Under the pieces are notes generated by a model. It did not search any database, was not told the DNA's origin, and was given only the letters and a program-made list of their open reading frames with translations. The position numbers and the translations under genes are program-made. Source: Enterobacteriaceae bacterium UBA3516 (GTDB lineage Bacteria > Pseudomonadota > Gammaproteobacteria > Enterobacterales > Enterobacteriaceae). Taken from it: a stretch of DNA of 15,850 nucleotides. The stretch is taken from the NCBI GenBank assembly GCA_002377245.1, contig DFPL01000185.1, forward strand, positions 1 to 15,850, given 5' to 3'. Of the stretch, positions 13,718 through 15,850 are shown one piece after another; the first letter of the stretch is position 1, and every line of letters starts with the position of its first letter.

Positions 13718-14803
13718 ATGCAACATTTTGACGTAGCGATTATTGGTCTGGGGCCTGCGGGCGCGGCGCTGGCCCGGCAGCTGGCAGGTAAGAAAAGCGT
13801 GCTCGCACTGGATAAAAAGCAGCAGCGTGGCACGGGCGGGTTTATGAAACCCTGCGGCGGATTGCTTGCACCGGATGCGCAACGTTCGTTTATTCGCATG
13901 GGGATTACGATGCCGAAGCATGTGATGGCCGATCCGCAGATTTTTAGCGTACAAACGCTGGATGTGCAGACGGGAGTGGCGCGCAACTACCAGCGCAGCT
14001 ATCTCAATATCGACAGGCACGCCTTTGATTTATGGATGAAATCGCTGATTCCCGCTTCGGTTACCGTTCATCACGACGCCTTATGCCGCAAAATCTGGCG
14101 TGAGAACGGCCTCTGGCATTTGAGCTACGTCGTTGAAGGCGTCACCCGGCACGCCACGGCGACTTATCTTGTTGGCGGTGATGGAGCAAACTCTATGGTG
14201 CGACGCCAGTTATACCCAACGCATGAAATCCGCAAATATGTTGCGCTACAGCAGTGGTTTAAGGACACCCATCCGTCGCCGTTTTATTCCTGTGTCTTCG
14301 ATAATCACACCACCGATTGTTATGCATGGAGCATTTCTAAAGACGGATTTTTCATCTTTGGTGGGGCGTTTGCTATGAAAGAAGGACGTGAACATTTTGA
14401 GGCGCTCAAAACCCGCCTCGTACCGTTCGACTTTCGCTTTGGCGAGCCGGTCAAAAACGAAAAATGCACCGTGCTGTGCCCGTCACGCTGGAAAGATTTT
14501 GTGTGTGGAAAAGAGAATGCCTTTTTGATTGGCGAGGCGGCAGGATTTATCAGCGCCAGCTCTCTGGAAGGAATCAGCTACGCGCTGGACAGTGCGGAAA
14601 TTCTGGCTGGCGTTCTGCATCAGGCACCCGAAAACGCCAATGCGGTATATGAGCGAAAAACGCTGGGATTACGCATCAAATTGATGGGAAAAGTGGTGAA
14701 AAACCGTTGTCTGACGACGCCATGGATACGCAGCGCAATCATGAAAAGCGGGGTAAGCCATATTCGTGTTACCCAGGACGACGTCACCGAGGCAAGGGCG
14801 TAA
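13718..14803 (+). CDS. cbrA: CbrA, CreB-regulated FAD oxidoreductase
   Basis: A 361-residue flavoprotein of the geranylgeranyl-reductase-like group (E. coli CbrA/YidS, about 354 aa, linked to colicin M tolerance when CreBC is active). The N-terminal Rossmann motif is GLGPAG (10-15), followed by KPCGGLLAPDAQRS, the NAD(P)/FAD motif VGGDGANS (152-159) and the FAD-phosphate motif IGEAAGFIS (271-279). The substrate is unknown; a polyprenyl lipid has been suggested for relatives. GGAGG lies 4-5 bp before the chosen ATG; an ATG 39 bp upstream follows directly on the CreB tag and has no such site. It is divergent from dgoR and converges on yidA. Confidence 0.93.
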   Translation: MQHFDVAIIGLGPAGAALARQLAGKKSVLALDKKQQRGTGGFMKPCGGLLAPDAQRSFIRMGITMPKHVMADPQIFSVQTLDVQTGVARNYQRSYLNIDRHAFDLWMKSLIPASVTVHHDALCRKIWRENGLWHLSYVVEGVTRHATATYLVGGDGANSMVRRQLYPTHEIRKYVALQQWFKDTHPSPFYSCVFDNHTTDCYAWSISKDGFFIFGGAFAMKEGREHFEALKTRLVPFDFRFGEPVKNEKCTVLCPSRWKDFVCGKENAFLIGEAAGFISASSLEGISYALDSAEILAGVLHQAPENANAVYERKTLGLRIKLMGKVVKNRCLTTPWIRSAIMKSGVSHIRVTQDDVTEARA

Positions 14804-14815
14804 TGGCCCTTGCCT
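14790..14815. terminator. Hairpin at the cbrA/yidA convergence
   Basis: A perfect 10-bp stem, AGGCAAGGGC and GCCCTTGCCT, encloses GTAATG, so the cbrA stop codon TAA sits in the loop. Neither side is followed by a T tract, so intrinsic termination would be weak; it is the only hairpin between the two converging genes. Confidence 0.5.
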
Positions 14816-14825
14816 GTCGCGACCA

Positions 14826-15638
14826 TCAGTTCAGCACAAACTTCTCGATGGCGTACGCCACGCCGTCTTCGAGGTTCGATTTGGTGACAAAGTTGGCCAC
14901 CTCTTTAACGGAGGGAATAGCGTTATCCATCGCAACACCCATGCCGGCATATTCGATCATCGCGATGTCGTTTTCCTGATCGCCAATGGTCATTATCTCT
15001 TCCGGTTTGATGCCCAGCACATCAGCCAGTGATTTCACGCCCGTGCCTTTGTTCACGCGCTTATCGAGTATTTCCAGGAAGTATGGCGCGCTTTTCAGCA
15101 CGGTATATTTCTCTTTTACTTCCGCCGGAATACGCGCGATGGCTTTATCCAGTATCTCCGGTTCGTCGATCATCATGACTTTCAGGAACTGCGTGTTCGG
15201 GTCCATGTTTTCCGGTTCACTGAACACCAGCGGGATGGTCGCGACATAGGATTCATGCACCGTGTAGTAACTGATGTCGCGGTTAGCGGTGTAGAGCGTG
15301 TTGCGGTCGAGCGCATGGAAGTGAGAACCGACTTCGCGGGACAGCTTTTCCAGATACAGGTAATCGTCATAACTCAGCGCTGTTTGCGTCACCGTGCTGC
15401 CGTCACTGGCGTTTTGTACCAGTGCGCCGTTATAAGTGATGCAGTAATCCCCATCACGCTCCATATGCAGCTCTTTGACGTAAGCGTGCACCCCGGCATA
15501 AGGACGGCCAGTGGTCAGTACCACTTTGACGCCGCGTTCGCGTGCAGCTGCAATAGCGTTTTTAACAGCAGGAGAGATGGTATGGTCGGGTAACAGCAGT
15601 GTTCCGTCCATATCGATTGCGATAAGTTTGATAGCCAT
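14826..15638 (-). CDS. yidA: HAD-superfamily sugar phosphatase YidA
   Basis: A cytosolic Cof-type (HAD-IIB) phosphatase of 270 residues, as in E. coli, where it hydrolyses sugar phosphates such as erythrose-4-phosphate and alpha-glucose-1-phosphate. The four HAD motifs are present: D9 and D11 in AIDMDGTL, T43 in LTTGRPY, K197 in NKGTGVKSL, and D220/D224 in IGDQENDIAMI. The cap domain lies at about 85-190. A GGGGA site lies 4 bp before the ATG. It lies just downstream of gyrB on the same strand but beyond a strong terminator. Confidence 0.96.
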   Translation of the reverse strand: MAIKLIAIDMDGTLLLPDHTISPAVKNAIAAARERGVKVVLTTGRPYAGVHAYVKELHMERDGDYCITYNGALVQNASDGSTVTQTALSYDDYLYLEKLSREVGSHFHALDRNTLYTANRDISYYTVHESYVATIPLVFSEPENMDPNTQFLKVMMIDEPEILDKAIARIPAEVKEKYTVLKSAPYFLEILDKRVNKGTGVKSLADVLGIKPEEIMTIGDQENDIAMIEYAGMGVAMDNAIPSVKEVANFVTKSNLEDGVAYAIEKFVLN

Positions 15639-15756
15639 GAGATCCCCGGAGTAAATAATTCCAGACTCATGCTAACGCGATTTAGCTCAAAAAACAGCAA
15701 AAGAGTCGGGGGAAAAGGGGCCAGGATCGCAGCGAGAGATTCCTCTTTTTACCGGC

Positions 15757-15793
15757 AAAAAAAAGCCCGGAGGCATGATGCCACCGGGCTTTT
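15757..15793 (-). terminator. Intrinsic terminator of gyrB
   Basis: A long stem, AAAAGCCCGG pairing with CCGGGCTTTT, is extended by GGCA/TGCC after one A-A mismatch and has a TGA loop. On the minus strand it is followed by a run of eight T, directly after the gyrB stop. The plus side also ends in TTTT. Confidence 0.92.
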
Positions 15794-15808
15794 AATTTTC
15801 AGTGCGGA

Positions 15809-15850
15809 TTAGATATCGATATTCGCCGCTTTCAGGGCGTTCTCTTCGAT
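15809..15850 (-). CDS. gyrB: DNA gyrase subunit B, last 13 codons
   Basis: The minus strand encodes IEENALKAANIDI followed by TAA, matching the C-terminal end of enterobacterial GyrB, the ATPase subunit of DNA gyrase. The remainder lies beyond the right edge. The call rests on 13 residues plus the strong terminator behind it and the yidA neighbour. Confidence 0.88.
   Translation of the reverse strand: MEENALKAANIDI

Noticed and set aside
1..15850. CRISPR arrays, tRNA/rRNA genes, insertion sequences or integrases.
   Set aside because: No spaced direct repeats, cloverleaf or transposase/integrase frame was seen anywhere; every sizeable open frame is assigned or a shadow.

Overview
This is a chromosomal window from a member of the Enterobacteriaceae, most likely of the Enterobacter/Lelliottia/Citrobacter type. 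Nearly every product is a full-length match to a protein remembered from Escherichia coli, the dgo operon carries an ERIC repeat, and the right edge holds the last codons of gyrB, which places the window in the gyrB neighbourhood near oriC. No comparison was run, so the genus is an inference.

Layout from left to right: the 3' part of dsdA (D-serine dehydratase); the small membrane-protein genes yidG and yidH (minus), divergent from yidI (plus); yidE, a large AspT/AAE-family transporter (minus); a two-gene accessory cassette (minus) of an ABC/SMC-like ATPase followed by a PIN-domain nuclease; the small heat-shock operon ibpA-ibpB (minus) with a sigma-32 promoter and RNA-thermometer leaders; yidQ, a small lipoprotein gene (plus), tail to tail with yidR (minus); the D-galactonate operon dgoR-dgoK-dgoA-dgoD-dgoT (minus); cbrA, a flavoprotein gene (plus), divergent from dgoR; yidA, a HAD sugar phosphatase (minus); and the end of gyrB (minus).

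The dgo genes form a complete pathway: DgoT imports D-galactonate, DgoD dehydrates it, DgoK phosphorylates the product, DgoA splits it to pyruvate and glyceraldehyde-3-phosphate, and DgoR represses the operon. The first four genes overlap one another. DgoD and dgoT are separated by about 215 bp, most of which is a 127-bp ERIC palindrome that begins inside the dgoD stop codon. Upstream of dgoR lie two FadR-type palindromes two helical turns apart, and on the cbrA side a perfect CreB tag (TTCAC-N6-TTCAC).

The accessory part is the AT-richer cassette between yidE and ibpB, neighbours that have nothing like it between them in E. coli K-12 as remembered. The ATPase and PIN genes share one base (TAATG), have their own candidate promoter, and are bracketed by two hairpin terminators. 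An ABC-type ATPase coupled to a metal-dependent RNase fold, with no VapB-type antitoxin, looks like an anti-phage or toxin-type module and is the best candidate for an incompletely described system here.
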